A stretch of DNA of 64,000 nt from Merdimmobilis hominis (GTDB taxonomy: Bacteria; Bacillota; Clostridia; Oscillospirales; Ruminococcaceae), in the NCBI RefSeq assembly GCF_900104615.1, contig NZ_LT629939.1, positions 1,576,298 through 1,640,297 of the forward strand, written 5' to 3'. The notes under the pieces are model-generated. The model searched no databases, had not been told where the DNA came from, and saw only the letters and a program-made list of their open reading frames with translations. Shown piece after piece: positions 1-7,843 of this stretch; positions within the stretch are counted from its first letter, which is position 1, and each line of letters begins with the position of its first letter. The translations under genes and the position numbers were made by a program.

Positions 1-929
1 TTTTGTGTATCACCTTTGTCCCCCAATACGGGCTGGAAGGGGTGTGGATCTCGGTGTTCCTCTCCGTCTCGGCCTTCTGCAATGCCGGGTTTGATATCCT
101 GGGCCGGCAGACCCCATACATCTCCTTATGCAACTACAACGGCAACCTGATGGTCACCGGGGTGATCATGGCCCTCATCATCGCCGGCGGCCTGGGCTTC
201 TATGTCTGGCAGGAGCTGTTTGCTTATTTCCGCACCAAAAAACTTTCGCTGCACACCCGTGTGGTTCTTATTGTCACTGGTATACTCATCGGGGCGGGGT
301 TCTTGGTCTTTGCCGTCTTTGAATGGAACAACCCGGCCACCATGGGCGGCCTCTCTTGGTACGAGAAATTCACCGGCGCTCTATTCCAGTCGGTGACCCT
401 GCGCACCGCCGGATTCAACAGTGTGCCCACCGACAGTTTCCGACCGATCACCGAGATTTTATCCGGCCTCATCATGCTGGTAGGCGCCGCTCCCGGCTCC
501 ACCGCCGGAGGTATCAAGGTCACCACCTTGGCCGTACTGATGATGACCATTGTCTCGGTGGCCCGGGGCCGGGATGACACCATCATCCTCAAGCGCCGGA
601 TCAACAAGGAGACGGTGTATAAATCCCTGACCATCATCCTCATCGCCATCATGGCGGTGGCTACGGCCGCCGGGGTCATGGTGGGGACTATGGGGGAGAG
701 CCACTCCATCACCGGCTCCCAAAGCTTTTTTGAGGCCTGCTCCGCTTTCGCCACCGTGGGCATCTCCTGCGGGGTGACCGGCATGGCCAACATCCCCTCC
801 AAAATCGTGCTCATCCTGCTCATGTTCTTAGGGCGTGTGGGCCCGGTCTCTTTTGTCCTCTCCTTTGCCGCGAAGCCCGCTTCCAACAAAAAAGAGGTCA
901 TCCCCGAAGGGCGGATCATGGTGGGATAG
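1..929 (+). CDS. TrkH/KtrB-type potassium uptake channel subunit, C-terminal part
   Basis: The gene enters from the left edge, so its start is not visible. The roughly 308 visible residues are strongly hydrophobic with repeated membrane spans. They show the selectivity-filter style loops of the Trk/Ktr/HKT family: CNAGFD, then TAGFNSVP, then a GSTAGGIK stretch, then ATVGISCG, and a closing GRVGP motif near the C-terminus. In this family the protein is the membrane pore for K+ (or Na+-coupled K+) uptake and works with a cytoplasmic NAD-binding TrkA/KtrA partner, which is not in view. The TrkH versus KtrB choice cannot be made from this part. The gene ends at a TAG, followed by a GC-rich inverted repeat. 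Confidence 0.9.
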   Translation, partial: LCITFVPQYGLEGVWISVFLSVSAFCNAGFDILGRQTPYISLCNYNGNLMVTGVIMALIIAGGLGFYVWQELFAYFRTKKLSLHTRVVLIVTGILIGAGFLVFAVFEWNNPATMGGLSWYEKFTGALFQSVTLRTAGFNSVPTDSFRPITEILSGLIMLVGAAPGSTAGGIKVTTLAVLMMTIVSVARGRDDTIILKRRINKETVYKSLTIILIAIMAVATAAGVMVGTMGESHSITGSQSFFEACSAFATVGISCGVTGMANIPSKIVLILLMFLGRVGPVSFVLSFAAKPASNKKEVIPEGRIMVG

Positions 930-947
930 GGAACCCCCCATGTATGT

Positions 948-970
948 ATCCCCCCAGGGCTTGGGGGGAT
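948..970. terminator. GC-rich inverted repeat between convergent genes
   Basis: ATCCCCCCA and TGGGGGGAT form a 9-bp stem with a short loop, placed between the end of the potassium channel gene and the end of the small opposite-strand gene. There is no clear T-run on either side, so intrinsic termination is only a guess. Confidence 0.4.
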
Positions 971-978
971 GGGCTCTG

Positions 979-1161
979 TTAGCCGATCATCGAAGACATG
1001 TTGTCAATGACATTGCCCACAGTGCGCAGGGCTTTGCCCGCATTCTTTTTCAGGGCGCGGCGCTGGGCTTTGCTGGATTTTGCAGTGGCCATATAGGCGG
1101 CGGTGCCCACGGCGGCACAGGCAGCGATGCCGGCGATGGTGGCGGAAACAGGTTTGTTCAT
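979..1161 (-). CDS. small membrane-associated protein, 60 residues, unknown
   Basis: A 60-residue protein begins MNKPVSATIAG with an Ala/Gly-rich hydrophobic segment at about residues 6-25, then a basic stretch (KSSKAQRRALKKNAGKA) and an amphipathic tail. The ATG at 1161 is preceded by a GAGGGG-type ribosome site. An upstream in-frame start near 1494 would add a low-complexity extension lacking such a site, so the short form is preferred. It resembles small single-span proteins with a YtxH-like layout, but no family is recognised. It ends convergently with the potassium channel gene. Confidence 0.55.
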   Translation of the reverse strand: MNKPVSATIAGIAACAAVGTAAYMATAKSSKAQRRALKKNAGKALRTVGNVIDNMSSMIG

Positions 1162-1488
1162 AAGGTGGTTCCCCTCTCTTCCAAAACAAAAATCGCTTGG
1201 GACGAGGCGGCGCTGGCTGGTGCGATATGCTGGAAATTTGGAAAACCCAACGTTTTTTCTCCATTTCCAGTGCCGGCGCTTCTTTGTCCCATGCTTTTTT
1301 ATCCTTTCCCAGCCGCCGCCGAAAACACCCGAGAAGATTTGACAAGGCTTCCAAGTTTCAAAAACAAATTGGACTATCCCAACGATTCTACGAATGCCAC
1401 AGGATTTGGCGATTTGAAATAGAGAAAAATTAGCTATATTGCAATAATGATTTAGCGCCTTATCCCAAAATTCAAAAAATCTTGTGTT

Positions 1489-1517
1489 TTGCAATAAGAA
1501 TGAGTTTGTGTTATTCT
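1489..1517 (+). promoter_or_regulatory. sigma-A promoter for the pyridoxamine kinase gene
   Basis: TTGCAA and TATTCT are separated by 17 bp, about 110 bp before the kinase start. The region 1162-1628 has no supported gene. It is AT-rich from about 1400 to 1530 and carries two TTGCAATAA direct repeats, at 1450 and 1489, that could be an operator. Confidence 0.55.
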
Positions 1518-1628
1518 AAAAAACAAGGGGTTTTGCACAAAAGGCGGGGGGACAAACCGCCTTTCCTTCCGCGTTGCGGAGCCCCCGGACGGACTGTATA
1601 CTGATAGATGAAAAGCGGAGGATATTAT

Positions 1629-2486
1629 ATGGATAGACCATTGCGCGTTGCGGCCATTCATGATCTTTCCGGCGTGGGCCGGTGTTCGTTGACGGTGATT
1701 CTCCCAGTGCTTTCCGCCATGGGGGTGCAGGTTTGCCCCGTTCCCACCGCCATGCTCTCCTGCCATTTTGGCTTTGGGGATGTGGTGTTCCGGGATCTGA
1801 CGGACTACATTCCCCGCGCCCTGGAAAACTACCAGGAGCTGGGCATTGACTTCGAGTGCATTTACAGCGGCTTTTTGGGGTCGGAGGAACAGGTGGACCA
1901 TTGTCTGGAGTTTTTCCGCAGCTACCCCAAGGCACTGATTGTGGTGGACCCGGTGATGGGGGATCACGGAAAGCCCTATAAAACCTATACCAAGGAACTG
2001 CAGACCCGCATGGGCGAACTGGTGTCGGTGGCGGATTTGATCACCCCCAACTACACCGAAGCCTGCATTTTGCTGGGGGAGGAGTACAGCCACGAGCCTG
2101 TCACCCGGGCCAAAGCCAAGAGTATGCTGGTCCGCCTGTCGGAGCTGGGGCCCAAAAATGTGGTGATCACCGGCCTTTCCCTGGCCACCGGAGAGATCGC
2201 CAACGTGGGCTACGACCGGGACCAAAACGCCTTTTGGCGGGTGACCTGTGACTATGTGCCGGTCTCTTACCCTGGGACAGGGGATTTGTACGCCAGCGCC
2301 CTAATCGGTTCGCTGCTCACGGGGGACAGCCTGCCCATCTCTATGGATCGGGCCACCCGGTTTGCGGAAATCTCCATCAAAACCACCTTCAGCTACGGGA
2401 CCGAGACCCGCCAAGGGGTGATGCTGGAGCGCTCCCTGCCTTGGCTGACCCAGCGGGAAGTGCTGAAGAACTACCAAATCCTGTAA
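1629..2486 (+). CDS. pyridoxamine/pyridoxal kinase (PfkB/ribokinase fold)
   Basis: The product phosphorylates pyridoxal-type B6 vitamers to pyridoxal phosphate in the salvage pathway. The 285-residue protein starts MDRPLRVAAIHDLSGVG. This start has a GGAGG site 7 nt upstream and matches the family N-terminus better than an ATG 21 bases earlier. Visible family features are the DPVMGDHGKPY segment, the ITPNYTEA stretch and the anion-hole/catalytic GTGD at residues 216-219 (Asp219 as the expected base). Length fits PdxY/PdxK-like kinases. A substrate-binding membrane protein of the ECF class follows 52 bp downstream, so uptake and trapping of B6 vitamers is the likely joint role. Some homologues are annotated as ThiD-like, which is less probable here. 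Confidence 0.85.
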   Translation: MDRPLRVAAIHDLSGVGRCSLTVILPVLSAMGVQVCPVPTAMLSCHFGFGDVVFRDLTDYIPRALENYQELGIDFECIYSGFLGSEEQVDHCLEFFRSYPKALIVVDPVMGDHGKPYKTYTKELQTRMGELVSVADLITPNYTEACILLGEEYSHEPVTRAKAKSMLVRLSELGPKNVVITGLSLATGEIANVGYDRDQNAFWRVTCDYVPVSYPGTGDLYASALIGSLLTGDSLPISMDRATRFAEISIKTTFSYGTETRQGVMLERSLPWLTQREVLKNYQIL

Positions 2487-2538
2487 CGGCAGCCTGTCCT
2501 TCCTATCTCTCCGCTACTACGAGATAGAGGGTGTTTTT

Positions 2539-3126
2539 ATGAACAAGACCAAGCAGAAAATCACCGCCTATGACATCGCCGCCATCGGGTTGATGGCCGC
2601 CGTGGTGTTTGTGGCAACCAACTTTAAAATTTACATCCCCACAGCCATCGGCAAAACCATGATTCACTTCGGCAACATCTTCTGTCTGCTGTCTGGCCTC
2701 CTGCTGGGCGGCGTCCGGGGCGGGTTGGCTGCCGGCATCGGTTCCGCTTTCTTTGATGTGATGGACCCGTTGTTCGTCTCCAGCGCTCCCTTTACCCTGG
2801 TGTTTAAATTCGCTATGGGTGCAGTCTGCGGCGTCATTGCCCACTCTGGCGGCAGCCGCGGGGAGAAAAAGGCCAAAAATATCATAGGAGCGCTGTGCGG
2901 CTCGGTTTCCTATGTGATTTTATACCTGGGCAAAAATTTTGTGGAGGGGTATTACCTCCACCACAACCCTATGAACACCGTCCTGGCTTCCCTGGTGCAG
3001 AAGGGCTCGGTGTCCCTGTTCAACGGGGTTGTCGCCGTCATCGTTTCGGTGCTGGTGGCCCCATTGTTCCTGGCCGCTATGAAGCGGGCGGGCATTTACC
3101 GCAAACTCTTCCCCTCTCAATCATAG
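2539..3126 (+). CDS. ECF transporter S component, probably for a B6 vitamer
   Basis: This 195-residue protein has about six hydrophobic spans and the S-component layout. An N-terminal span beginning AAIGLMAAVVFVAT is followed by a conserved GNIFCLLSGLLLGGVRGGLAAGIGSAFFD segment (described in pieces: small-residue helix and an acidic end) and a basic loop. S components bind the vitamin and dock on a shared energising EcfA/A'/T module, which is not in the window. Substrate is inferred only from the preceding pyridoxamine kinase gene on the same strand, with which it probably forms a two-gene operon. Riboflavin or thiamine precursors are alternatives. Confidence 0.8.
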   Translation: MNKTKQKITAYDIAAIGLMAAVVFVATNFKIYIPTAIGKTMIHFGNIFCLLSGLLLGGVRGGLAAGIGSAFFDVMDPLFVSSAPFTLVFKFAMGAVCGVIAHSGGSRGEKKAKNIIGALCGSVSYVILYLGKNFVEGYYLHHNPMNTVLASLVQKGSVSLFNGVVAVIVSVLVAPLFLAAMKRAGIYRKLFPSQS

Positions 3127-3143
3127 AATCGACATTTACCTAG

Positions 3144-3181
3144 AAAGAAGGGCCTCCCCAGCTAGGGGGAGGCCCTTCTTT
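3144..3181. terminator. bidirectional intrinsic terminator
   Basis: AGAAGGGCCTCCCC pairs with GGGGAGGCCCTTCT around a short AGCTA loop, with A-runs on the left and T-runs on the right. It closes the B6 operon on the plus strand and the phage-type cluster on the minus strand. Confidence 0.85.
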
Positions 3182-3189
3182 CGTTGTTG

Positions 3190-3606
3190 TTACCGGAAGG
3201 CGATATAGTAGTAGGTCTGGCCGGAGCTGTTGAGGAAGAAGGCTTCGTAGTCGTACTCCCCAGCGCCGCTGCGCACCGAAATCCCCGTATCGGTGAGGGA
3301 TGCTCCCATGCTGCATCCTGCCTCCGAGAGGATGGCAAAGCCGATCTGCACCTCGGTGTACAAAGTGGGGTTCATCCGCAGCAGGGGGACGAAGTCGGTG
3401 TAGACCAAGCATATTTTGGGGCGGAACCCCAAGTCCACCGCCCGGGTGATCTTCCCATCCCCCACATAGCTGCCGCACACTGGGGTAAGCTGGTGAAACG
3501 CCGCATCCAGCTTGAGGTTGTCAGCGTTGAAGTCGTCCATTTTGGGCTTGTCGGCGCCGGACCAGCTGTTAAGGGAGAGATGGGCGGTTTTTTGGGAACT
3601 AGGCAT
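3190..3606 (-). CDS. last gene of phage-type cluster; tail fibre or tail-tip-like protein
   Basis: This 138-residue product is the most promoter-distal gene of the particle cluster. The ATG at 3606 has a strong AAGGAGGGACAGC ribosome site and lies 8 nt inside the end of the tail protein I gene. The N-terminal part (SLNSWSGADKPKMDDFNADN) resembles the start of PBSX-type tail fibre proteins, where a short N-terminal baseplate-docking region is followed by a receptor-binding part. The remainder is rich in beta-strand-like sequence and aromatic residues near the C-terminus (SGQTYYYIAF). The fibre assignment rests on position and the N-terminal resemblance. No chaperone or second fibre gene follows. 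Confidence 0.6.
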   Translation of the reverse strand: MPSSQKTAHLSLNSWSGADKPKMDDFNADNLKLDAAFHQLTPVCGSYVGDGKITRAVDLGFRPKICLVYTDFVPLLRMNPTLYTEVQIGFAILSEAGCSMGASLTDTGISVRSGAGEYDYEAFFLNSSGQTYYYIAFR

Positions 3607-4201
3607 GCTGTCCCTCCTTTCCAAGTTTGTGGCCGTTGATATCAAACCATTGCCAACTGAAATCGGCCGAATCCCAGTCGATGAAGGAGAGGCTGAACCC
3701 GTCGAACATCTCCCAAGTCAGAATGCCCACATCAAACTCCGCCGGGAGATGGGCAGGTAGCAGGGCCTGGATCTGCTTTTTCAGCTGCTCCCAGTTTTCA
3801 TACTCCAGAAGGGTGTCCACAAAGGAGATCGAAAGAGGTCCCTGTGGCGGGTTCTCGGTGATTCTCACCTTGACCCCGGCCCCGCTGACTGACTGTTCCA
3901 GCCGGGGGAGGGTGAAGTCCCCGGGCCGGATGGCCAAGCGGGCCAGCACCGTCTCCCGGCGGCTTTCCAGGGGGACTTCCAGCTGGGTGGGCAACCCCAG
4001 GAGGGACTCCCACCGGCTCAGCGCTTCCCCGGAACAGCTGATGACAAAGCTGTCCTCCGCCACCCGGCGCAAGACCTCTTCCACCAAGGCGAACCCCACC
4101 CCGTAGGCTTCCAGTTCCCGGCTGACAAAACTGTCGGGGGAGAGGTCATAAAGACCCATGGGGAGGAGCATCTCCCGCAGGGCCATAGCCGCCGCCCTCA
4201 T
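3599..4201 (-). CDS. phage tail protein I / XkdU-like (DUF2313)
   Basis: The 200-residue protein has the DUF2313 (YmfQ/XkdU) pattern: an early LLPMGLYDLSP segment, a central region with ESLLGLP and RRETVLARLA, and a C-terminal half ending in aromatic-rich repeats. In contractile-tail phages this protein caps the baseplate wedge next to the J protein and joins fibres to it. The start overlaps the baseplate J gene by 4 nt, and it sits between J and the fibre-like gene as in PBSX and Mu-type tails. Confidence 0.8.
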   Translation of the reverse strand: MRAAAMALREMLLPMGLYDLSPDSFVSRELEAYGVGFALVEEVLRRVAEDSFVISCSGEALSRWESLLGLPTQLEVPLESRRETVLARLAIRPGDFTLPRLEQSVSGAGVKVRITENPPQGPLSISFVDTLLEYENWEQLKKQIQALLPAHLPAEFDVGILTWEMFDGFSLSFIDWDSADFSWQWFDINGHKLGKEGQHA

Positions 4202-5259
4202 TGGGCGGCCCCCATTTGGGTCACGGTGATGGCCCCGGGCACCGCCACCTGCCGCGGCTCAATGGAGGTGTCCCCCGTAGGGGTGAGGAAGCGGCAGTTA
4301 GTGACAGAGGGCAGGCTATACACCCTGTGGATCATCCCGGCGAGGAGGGCGCTGCTGCCCACCCCCAGCCCCGTCAGGTATTGAGTGAGGGCTTCCTCCA
4401 CCTGGGTTTTAGCCTCTTCCAGTCCGGCAGAGGTTTCAATCTCCACCGAGACAGGGACCGCCACCGCCTGGGCCGGGGTGAGGGTGACGTCCACGCTGAT
4501 CTCTTTTTCAGCGGCGAACCGCTCCTTGAGGCGGTCCATCACCTCCCGGGAGGGAGCGGTCCCCCCAGCGGTGACTACCACCTCCACCGTGCCAGCGCCG
4601 GAAGGCCGGGGCAGAACTAGGGCAGAGGTGATCCCCTCTTCTTCCAAGGCAGCCTGGTGGTAGTAGGCGGCGTTGGCTCCGTTGGACACCTCCCGGTAAC
4701 TCTCCAGCAGCCGCCTGCGCAGGGATTCATCGTCCTCCGCGTCCACCCCGCCGGTGAAGGGGTCGGGGTTGCTCACCGAGGCGATACCGCTGGCCGGGGT
4801 GATCAGCACCGAGGCGGCGCCGGATGCCGCATTTCCCCCGCGTCCGGCAAGTTCTGCCTTTGCGGGGATGAGCACGCTTGTCTTCCCCTGGGGGAGAATC
4901 CCGTCCTCGGTGGTTTGGTACCGATAGGAGGGTTCTCCGTCGGTGGAGACAATCAGCCCCGCCGGAAGGGGGATGTCTTGGGGGGCCGGGGTGGCGCGGA
5001 CGAACTTCAGCACCCCTTGGGCACAGGTGGCCGCCTTGCGCTGCAAGCCCCGCTGGGCGGCATGGCGGTCCAAAAACTCACCGGAACTGGTCTCAGGAAA
5101 GGCCCGGGCCTCCAGTTCTGCGGCGTAGTTGTACAAAAGCTCCAGCTGGGCGGCCAGTACCGTCATCCGGATGCCCAGGTCGGAGGCGTCGTCCGCCTCC
5201 GCGCCGGTCAATTCCCGGAAGCGGTCGGTCATGGCCGTCCGAATTTCCGTTTGGGTCAT
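4198..5259 (-). CDS. baseplate J-like protein (gp47/XkdT family)
   Basis: The 353-residue product matches the baseplate J family. It begins with a helical N-terminus, then has the FLDRHAAQRGLQRKAAT segment, a beta-rich middle (IPLPAGLIVSTDGE) and the typical DDESLRRRLLESYRE motif followed by NGANAAYYHQAALE. It is the main structural wedge component of contractile baseplates and works with the DUF2634/gp25-like and tail I proteins encoded either side. Length is close to XkdT. The reading frame is intact. Confidence 0.9.
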   Translation of the reverse strand: MTQTEIRTAMTDRFRELTGAEADDASDLGIRMTVLAAQLELLYNYAAELEARAFPETSSGEFLDRHAAQRGLQRKAATCAQGVLKFVRATPAPQDIPLPAGLIVSTDGEPSYRYQTTEDGILPQGKTSVLIPAKAELAGRGGNAASGAASVLITPASGIASVSNPDPFTGGVDAEDDESLRRRLLESYREVSNGANAAYYHQAALEEEGITSALVLPRPSGAGTVEVVVTAGGTAPSREVMDRLKERFAAEKEISVDVTLTPAQAVAVPVSVEIETSAGLEEAKTQVEEALTQYLTGLGVGSSALLAGMIHRVYSLPSVTNCRFLTPTGDTSIEPRQVAVPGAITVTQMGAAQ

Positions 5260-5260
5260 G

Positions 5261-5611
5261 TTATAAATTCACCTCCAACAGGGTGGATGCCTCGCCCAAA
5301 GCCAGCTCCAGGGAAAGTTCGATCCGATCTTCTTCCGGGTCATAGCGGCAGGTGATCTCTCCCGCTTTTGCCCCGGCCATAGGGGCGAGGGCATCCATTA
5401 CATACCCCTGGGCTGCTCGGTTCATCTGGGCGGCGGGACCCCTCTTGAGACGGTACAGTTCACTGCCCAGCTTAGGGTTGGGGGCAAAGCCCCCTTTGCG
5501 GCAGATGAGTCGAATCATCGCCCGCTGAGCTAGTTCCGCCTTCCCATCCACCGTCTGGGGCAGCCCCCGGCTGTCCAAGAGAAAATCCCCGTTGTGCAAA
5601 AGTGTGTCCAT
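5261..5611 (-). CDS. baseplate wedge protein, DUF2634/gp25-like (XkdS position)
   Basis: The 116-residue product starts at ATG 5611, whose first base overlaps the previous stop (TAATG). The early NGDFLLDSRGLPQTVDG and the central CRKGGFAPNPKLGSELY fit the DUF2634/lysozyme-like gp25 family, which bridges the tube to the baseplate wedges. Position between a GpV-like spike gene and baseplate J is the conserved place for it. Confidence 0.75.
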   Translation of the reverse strand: MDTLLHNGDFLLDSRGLPQTVDGKAELAQRAMIRLICRKGGFAPNPKLGSELYRLKRGPAAQMNRAAQGYVMDALAPMAGAKAGEITCRYDPEEDRIELSLELALGEASTLLEVNL

Positions 5612-5952
5612 TAGGTATCCTCCTTTTGAGGGGGGACCACTGTCCCGTCGGGTTGGATGGCCAGCCCATTGATTACCACATCCCCGGTGTTTTTCAGGTG
5701 GATATAGGCCCCGCCGCCGCTTTCCAGGATGAGCTCCCCCGGATTCAGCCCTTGGGTGGAAGCTGCGGTGCCCAGCAGGGCGTAGCCGCCCCCAAAGGGG
5801 ATGAGGAAGCCCTGTTCCCCCTCCTTGGGGAAGCAGCGTAGGCCGCTGGGGCAAAAGAGGGGGAGGGTGTCGCAGCAGTCGGCAGCTGCGGTGATCTTAC
5901 CTTCCGCCGAGGCGGAGATCCTCCCGGTGCAGGGGTCCAATTGGTTTGTCAT
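5611..5952 (-). CDS. baseplate assembly/spike-like protein (GpV / DUF2577 position)
   Basis: The product is about 113 residues. It has a short N-terminus, a Gly-rich central region (LIPFGGGYALLG) and a beta-strand-like tail (GGGAYIHLKNTGDVVINGLAIQP) typical of the end of a GpV/gp45-type OB-plus-helix spike. The ATG at 5952 has AAAGGA 9 nt upstream and is preferred. An alternative ATG at 5961 overlaps the hub stop as ATGA. It is much shorter than P2 GpV and closer to XkdR of PBSX, which occupies the same place. Confidence 0.6.
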   Translation of the reverse strand: MTNQLDPCTGRISASAEGKITAAADCCDTLPLFCPSGLRCFPKEGEQGFLIPFGGGYALLGTAASTQGLNPGELILESGGGAYIHLKNTGDVVINGLAIQPDGTVVPPQKEDT

Positions 5953-5957
5953 GGTTG

Positions 5958-6890
5958 TCATTCCTTTCGTAGATACAGCCGGGTAAAGGCCCCGCTGGCG
6001 GAGAATTCCCACCGGATCTCCACCGGGTAATATCCCATCTCCGAGCCAATGGAGTCGATGAGGTCGAACCGGTCGGCCAGGGAGAGGGGAAGAAGGTCGG
6101 GCAGCAGCGCCTCCGCCTGCCGGTAACGGTTCCAGGCGTCCATGAGCAGGCGGTCCGCCCCGGCCTGGGGGTTGTGCTGGTATTCATCGGGGGGGATCCA
6201 GTACCGTTTGCGCCGCACCCCGATCTCCTGGGCTTTTTCGCTGGAGACCGCGGAGGAGTAGTAGCCCTCCTCCCCCCGGATGCAAATTTTGGAGAGGACC
6301 CGGCTGCGCTCCCGCCGGAAGGTCAGCTTTTGGTAGGCTAAGCCCCCCTCCCCAATGGTGTACCGCCGCCCCCCGCTGGGCCGCTGGGGTTCAATGACTC
6401 CCTGGGGGGTCAGGTAGGGCCGCACCCCTAGAGCTCCCTCGCAAAACCCGCAGAAGGCCTCCCACTCGCTGGCCCCCTTGGACACCCGGTAAGAGGGGAG
6501 CCGCAGCTCCCCAAACCCGGCGATCGGGAAGCCGTAAGGGGCAATATACCGCTGGTAGACATCCTGGAGCCGGGGGGAGTCAAACCGCTGGGGAAGGGCT
6601 TGGTTGTCCAGCAGCAGCGCCCCGTCCGACCGGGCAAAGAGGGAGAGCAGTTCCCCCTTTGGGGAAGAGACCCGCTCCTCCTCATCCACCTCCCCGATGA
6701 AGAGGATATCCCCTGGCAGCTGGGCTTTCACTTTACAAAGGGGCGGCAGGTCCTGGGGTAGGGGAAGGGTCAGCTCCAGCCCGTCCGCCGGGGAGTCCAC
6801 CGCCCGGCTCAGTTGGAGGGAGACCGGCTGGGGCAGCGGGCAGGCCGTCCCGGTCTGGCTGTACCCGGTCAGCTGGATCAAATTGCTCAT
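5958..6890 (-). CDS. baseplate hub protein (gp27/XkdQ-like)
   Basis: The 310-residue product has the split-barrel layout of hub proteins. An N-terminal beta domain contains LQLSRAVDSPADGLELTLP, then a cofactor-like stretch with GDILFIGEVDEEE, then a second domain with RERSRVLSKICIRG and YYPVEIRWEF near the end. In contractile tails the hub trimer links tube to spike. The ATG at 6890 has AAAGGA 11 nt upstream; a GTG at 6899 would be too near it. Family membership is judged on layout and synteny. Confidence 0.7.
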   Translation of the reverse strand: MSNLIQLTGYSQTGTACPLPQPVSLQLSRAVDSPADGLELTLPLPQDLPPLCKVKAQLPGDILFIGEVDEEERVSSPKGELLSLFARSDGALLLDNQALPQRFDSPRLQDVYQRYIAPYGFPIAGFGELRLPSYRVSKGASEWEAFCGFCEGALGVRPYLTPQGVIEPQRPSGGRRYTIGEGGLAYQKLTFRRERSRVLSKICIRGEEGYYSSAVSSEKAQEIGVRRKRYWIPPDEYQHNPQAGADRLLMDAWNRYRQAEALLPDLLPLSLADRFDLIDSIGSEMGYYPVEIRWEFSASGAFTRLYLRKE

Positions 6891-6906
6891 TGTGGCCACC
6901 GTCCTT

Positions 6907-7266
6907 TCACTGCCCTGCCTCCTCCAAAAACACCGCCGTGTAGGCGATGACCCGCCCGTCCCCGTCGGCGGTGTAGGTCAGCCGTTCAAAAAGGGCAAAC
7001 AGCGCCTCGCCGGTGGGGAGGAATAAAGTCTTGACCTCCCCGCTTCCCGCCGCTTGTGCCAGGGAAGCAAGGGCTTTCCCTGTTTTCTGTGGGCTGTCGG
7101 AAAACAGTTCCCCTTTGCAGGTGATCCGCCGGCATTGGGGCCCCAGGGGCTGGATGCGTCCCCCCAGCCGGGGAAGGAATAGTTCTGCCGCCTTCTGGGC
7201 AGTCTCCACCTGGATGGTGTGGGGGTTGTGGGGGAAGAGGTAGTCCCCGAATTGCATGCGATCCAT
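6907..7266 (-). CDS. tail/baseplate protein at the XkdP position, reduced
   Basis: The 119-residue product begins MDRMQFGDYLFPHNPHTIQV; the GDYxFPHNP and VETAQK segments resemble tail proteins encoded before the hub. In PBSX the protein in this place carries a LysM domain and is longer (over 200 residues). Here no LysM repeat is visible. GGGAGGG lies upstream of the ATG, which overlaps the preceding stop as TGATG. Confidence 0.5.
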   Translation of the reverse strand: MDRMQFGDYLFPHNPHTIQVETAQKAAELFLPRLGGRIQPLGPQCRRITCKGELFSDSPQKTGKALASLAQAAGSGEVKTLFLPTGEALFALFERLTYTADGDGRVIAYTAVFLEEAGQ

Positions 7267-7547
7267 CAAAAATCCCTCCCAAAGGGGAAGCGCAGGGCTT
7301 CCCGTTCTTGCAGTTTGGCCATCCGGTGAAGGAGGTTGTCCTCATCCTCCCAAAGGGGGGAGGCAGGGAAGGCCTCCATCTCCGCCGGTTTCCAATCGGC
7401 AACGGGTTCCCCCTCTTGGGGGAGGTTGGGCATCTGTGCCACCGCGGGGGGATCTGGCATCACCGCCGCCGGAAGGTTCTCCCGGTGGGGCGGGGTCAGC
7501 CCGGCGGCCTCTTTGTTTCGGGCGAGGGCCCGTTCCAATCCAGTCAT
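7266..7547 (-). CDS. 93-residue protein in the tape-measure position, unknown
   Basis: This small, Pro/Glu-rich, probably partly disordered protein begins MTGLERALARNKEAAG. It ends with a predicted amphipathic helix (EDEDNLLHRMAKLQEREALRF). It sits exactly where contractile phages encode the tape-measure protein, after the tail chaperone and before the pre-hub and hub genes. A strong GGGAGGTGGGAAG site precedes its ATG. It could be a second chaperone product, a remnant, or a miniature tape measure. No family is recognised. Confidence 0.5.
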   Translation of the reverse strand: MTGLERALARNKEAAGLTPPHRENLPAAVMPDPPAVAQMPNLPQEGEPVADWKPAEMEAFPASPLWEDEDNLLHRMAKLQEREALRFPFGRDF

Positions 7548-7843
7548 CTTCCCACCTCCCTGTCAAAGGATTCGTTGACGCCCCACTCCCCGCCCTCCCG
7601 CAGGAGCTGGGCATACTGGGCCAGCTCCTCCAGGGAGAAACGCTCCAGCACCTGGGCGGGGTGGGTCAGCTGAGGCTCTCCCCGCCGCAGGGAGAGGAAG
7701 ACCGCCGCGCAGTTGTAAGCCACAGCCAGGGCGCCTAGGTCGTCGTCCATCTGGGCGAATAGCTGGGGGAGCACCTGGGCGGCCACCCGGCGCAATTTGA
7801 GGGCGTCGCCGGCGGTCAGGGGGGCGAAGCTGGGCCCGCTCAT
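7544..7843 (-). CDS. tail assembly chaperone-like protein (XkdN position)
   Basis: The 99-residue product begins MSGPSFAPLTAGDALKL. It is mainly helical with SLEELAQYAQLL near the C-terminus, and it directly follows the tail tube with an ATGA overlap, the usual position of the tail chaperone. In relatives a programmed frameshift extends this protein. Here the next gene overlaps by 4 nt, so a frameshifted fusion of the two is conceivable, but no slippery heptamer was identified. Confidence 0.5.
   Translation of the reverse strand: MSGPSFAPLTAGDALKLRRVAAQVLPQLFAQMDDDLGALAVAYNCAAVFLSLRRGEPQLTHPAQVLERFSLEELAQYAQLLREGGEWGVNESFDREVGR

Noticed and set aside
979-1494. A 171-codon version of the small membrane protein
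   Set aside because: The added N-terminus is low in structure and has no ribosome site, while the 60-residue form has one.
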